In this document: positions 46,009 through 64,000 of the stretch, one piece after another
Layout: every line of letters begins with the position of its first letter
Position numbering within the stretch: position 1 is the first letter of the stretch
Assembly: GCA_028583405.1 (NCBI GenBank)
Contig: JAPTMU010000106.1
Span: 248,001 to 312,000, forward strand
Source of the DNA: Pogonophryne albipinna
Lineage: Eukaryota > Chordata > Actinopteri > Perciformes > Artedidraconidae
Length of the DNA: 64,000 bases
Direction of reading: 5' to 3'
The notes under the pieces: model-generated
Database searches by the model: none
Told to the model about the DNA's origin: nothing
Seen by the model: the letters and a program-made list of their open reading frames with translations, nothing else
Position numbers and translations under genes: made by a program

Positions 46009-47510
46009 CAATAGTAATTTTAAGCCTAAAACATTTTTTTTTTACTTTTGCTTACCTTTTATGTGTTTAATTCAAATACAAAATATTTTGTGTGTGATGC
46101 AATAACATGAAATTGTACAGCAGCCAGTACAGTAGGGATCATTTGTATAAACACAGTGAAAAAGGAGGAGTAATGGTGGCCTGCTGAAGCCCAAACTGAC
46201 AGGGCAGGCCAACATCAGCAAGCACCAATTAGAAGAGAAACCTCACTGGCTTGTGGGATGTTTATGTCTGTGCTGGAATTAAAGCTTCTGTGTGACAAAA
46301 AAAGCAGTGCAGTGTATTTTGATGTTTAAGCCACTGGCTAGAAATAAACCCACAATTTGTCCAATGTCAGAGCTTCTTTGTACTTCAAACTGAGCCTCGA
46401 GGGACTGCAAATACTTCATTCACTTATAGTTAAATTCAGTAGAGAACAACACAACCAATCATTAAAAACAGTCTTTATTCACTCTTTTGTTAAAAAAGAC
46501 ACACTGTGAAACCATAGAGGAGCAAACAAACAAGAAAAGTTACTAAAGATCTATATTCATTTGTTCTTCTGATCGTCTGCAAACAAAAAGATACAAAAGC
46601 TAAAAGTTTGAACTGAGGGGAAAACAATGAAACATGAAAGCTTACTGGCAAAGTGTGAAAAGGATTGATAGCACATAAAGGAAAACACTGATAGATATAC
46701 AAGTAGCAAACTTAGAAAACGTATTTAAATAACACTCGAGCTAAACTGAAGAAGAGCAGGGTGTTAGGAGTCTCAAGACGAAGAAGAAGAAGAAGAAGAA
46801 GAAGAAGAAGAAGAAGAAGAAGAAGAAGAAGAAGAAGAAGAAGACATGCCGTGGTTCCCAGCTCTTTGGGGACACTTGATCACAGCCAGTAGAAATATAC
46901 AACTGGTGATAATCGATTGCAAATAAACATTGCTTCTTTTCAACCACTTACAGTATTACACCGTTTAGAAAAGGCAACATTTTAGTGATTCAGTTTCCTG
47001 CCTTGAAAACCTAGTATAAAATCAGATAAAAATCACTTTTTCGTATTTTAGAGGCTCTTTTTTTAAAACCCAAAGCTTTCACATTTACTTACAGCAGTTG
47101 ATGTGACTTGAAGTCATTTAGAGCTATCAAGAGTTGGGTGTAATACTGTATTTATTCCAATTCATTCTTTTATTTTCTCTGTAGGACTTTATATTCAAAA
47201 CATGGATCTATCATTGGACCAGGTTGTGGTTAAAGGATATGCGTTGGATGCAATAAATAAAACAAAAGCTTCCCGTCGAGAGTTAACTCTTCAACTCCAT
47301 CACAATTCTTAGGAGAAAGATTGGAGAGAGGAATATATGGGGAAAAGCATATGTCACACCCACCCTGAGCTCGACTACTCTGCCGTTCCCCCTTCCCCTC
47401 TCTATTTTGTTATATTCTCTCCATTTCATCCATTTCCCCAGTGATCACAGCTTTGTTCTATTTCCCTCATCCTTATCTCTGTTTGCCAGAGTTTTCTCTC
47501 CTCCTCTTCC
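46009..47510 (-). other. colgalt1: Downstream region and 3' UTR of colgalt1
   Basis: On the minus strand an AATAAA signal lies at 47151-47156, about 355 nt after the stop codon, a reasonable transcript end. Beyond the GAA repeat nothing else was recognised. Confidence 0.4.
46780..46843. repeat. (GAA)n trinucleotide repeat
   Basis: About 21 GAA units in the region downstream of colgalt1; the other strand is (TTC)n. Confidence 0.97.
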
Positions 47511-63142
<15,632 letters not shown>

Positions 63143-63317
63143 CTGCAGAGTGCACACAAACACCGTACGGTTAAACACTACTTTCATTACTCTGATTTGT
63201 TTCCTAAAGAAATAAAAAGCTGTGGAATAATGAGGAACTTATATTTCACTGAGATCTGATAATTGGCTGTCCAAAGTCTACAAAGAAGACACTTTAAAGG
63301 ATTAAGACATATCTGCA

Positions 63318-63490
63318 GAGGTGTGGACTCGAGTCACATGACTTGGACTCGAGTCAGACTCGAGTCACCAATTTGATGACTTGAGACTCGACTTGACAAA
63401 ATCACAAAACACTTGCGACTCGACTTGGACTTGAACACCAATGACTTGGGACTTGACTTGGACTTGAGCCTTCTGACTTGAGGTGACTTG
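63318..63490. mobile_element. Non-autonomous element rich in ACTTGGACTCGAGTC words
   Basis: Many tandem-like copies of GACTTGGACT and ACTCGAGTC occur here, a well-known fish interspersed repeat; a decayed relative lies at 36870-37325. The sequence up to 64000 continues as probable repeat, ending in TACTTGAGTACAAAAGTACC words typical of another fish element. Confidence 0.6.
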
Positions 63491-64000
63491 ATAATTTTAT
63501 TCAGAGGTCTCCAACACGCCGATCGCGAGCTGCCGCTAGAAGAGCAGACTCCCGTCGGGGAGAGCAGAATCTTCAGCCGCACCTACTCTTGCTGTGAATC
63601 CTTGCAGGCAGGGGTGGGGCGGGTCTTTATTTAGCTGAGCCACCATGCGGCCAATCATATGCAGGACACACTAGGATCATACCATTATGTGAAAGAAGGG
63701 TGGGGGGCACAGCAGGTGTAGTGGTATAGGCCAGCTGCACAGAGCGACGGGGAGACGGATTTAAATGAAAGTGCGTCGGGAAAAGTCAAGAAATGAGCGA
63801 AAACCGAAAAAAGAAGCAGCATCTGGCTGCTTTTCAGTGATATTGGAGAAAGCAAAGCTGAGTGCAGGATTTATAAAATGAAAATAACCTTTTTTGGTTA
63901 CCTTTATGTTGGTAACCACTCAGGATTTACTGTCAGAGGTGGGAGAAGTTCAGATCTTGTACTTGAGTACAAAAGTACCAGAGTGTAGGAATACTCGGTT

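Overview
This window is vertebrate nuclear DNA, almost certainly from a ray-finned (teleost) fish. The genes are split into many short exons with GT/AG borders, their proteins match jawed-vertebrate families, and the introns are full of long (CA)n/(GT)n microsatellites and fish-type DNA transposons, LINE tails and TTAA-flanked MITEs. No prokaryotic features are present. All recognisable protein genes lie on the minus strand.

Layout: (1) 1-3.4 kb is a transposon cluster: the end of a hAT-like element, then a TTAA element with a long-inverted-repeat element nested in it. (2) 3.4-23.3 kb (and probably to about 33.8 kb) is adgrl1 (latrophilin-1, an adhesion GPCR). I could place 23 coding exons that stay in frame through every splice junction and give a predicted 1870-residue protein: signal peptide, RBL lectin, olfactomedin, HormR, GAIN/GPS, 7TM, and an unusually long cytoplasmic tail ending in a PDZ-binding VTSL. 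The ATG exon follows a splice acceptor, so there is an upstream non-coding exon; the best promoter candidate is the CpG-rich block at 32.9-33.8 kb, across a 10-kb 5' intron carrying a deleted tyrosine-recombinase fossil, a TTTATAAA-ended DNA element and several microsatellites. (3) 35.3-42.5 kb holds two tandem nxnl1 genes (nucleoredoxin-like 1, photoreceptor thioredoxin-like/RdCVF family) with the same three-coding-exon layout and identical first- and second-exon lengths. (4) 45.5-46.0 kb is a solo LTR. (5) 47.5-63.1 kb holds the last eight coding exons of colgalt1 (procollagen galactosyltransferase 1) ending in the ER-retention signal RDEL; its 5' exons lie beyond the right edge. A 9.2-kb colgalt1 intron is a transposon trap: a nested foldback pair, a hAT copy with an 8-bp target duplication, a 5'-truncated LINE, two MITE copies, and a possible two-exon 45-codon ORF on the opposite strand. 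A 1.9-kb giant foldback element sits in another colgalt1 intron.

The genes have unrelated jobs (synaptic adhesion receptor, photoreceptor redox/trophic factor, ER collagen glycosylation). In human all three families map to chromosome 19p13.1, so this is probably conserved linkage and not a functional cluster. The most unusual observations are the WRxG repeat array in the latrophilin tail, the tandem nxnl1 pair with different intron-retention tails, the nested foldback transposons with readable target-site duplications, and the unrecognised small two-exon ORF.
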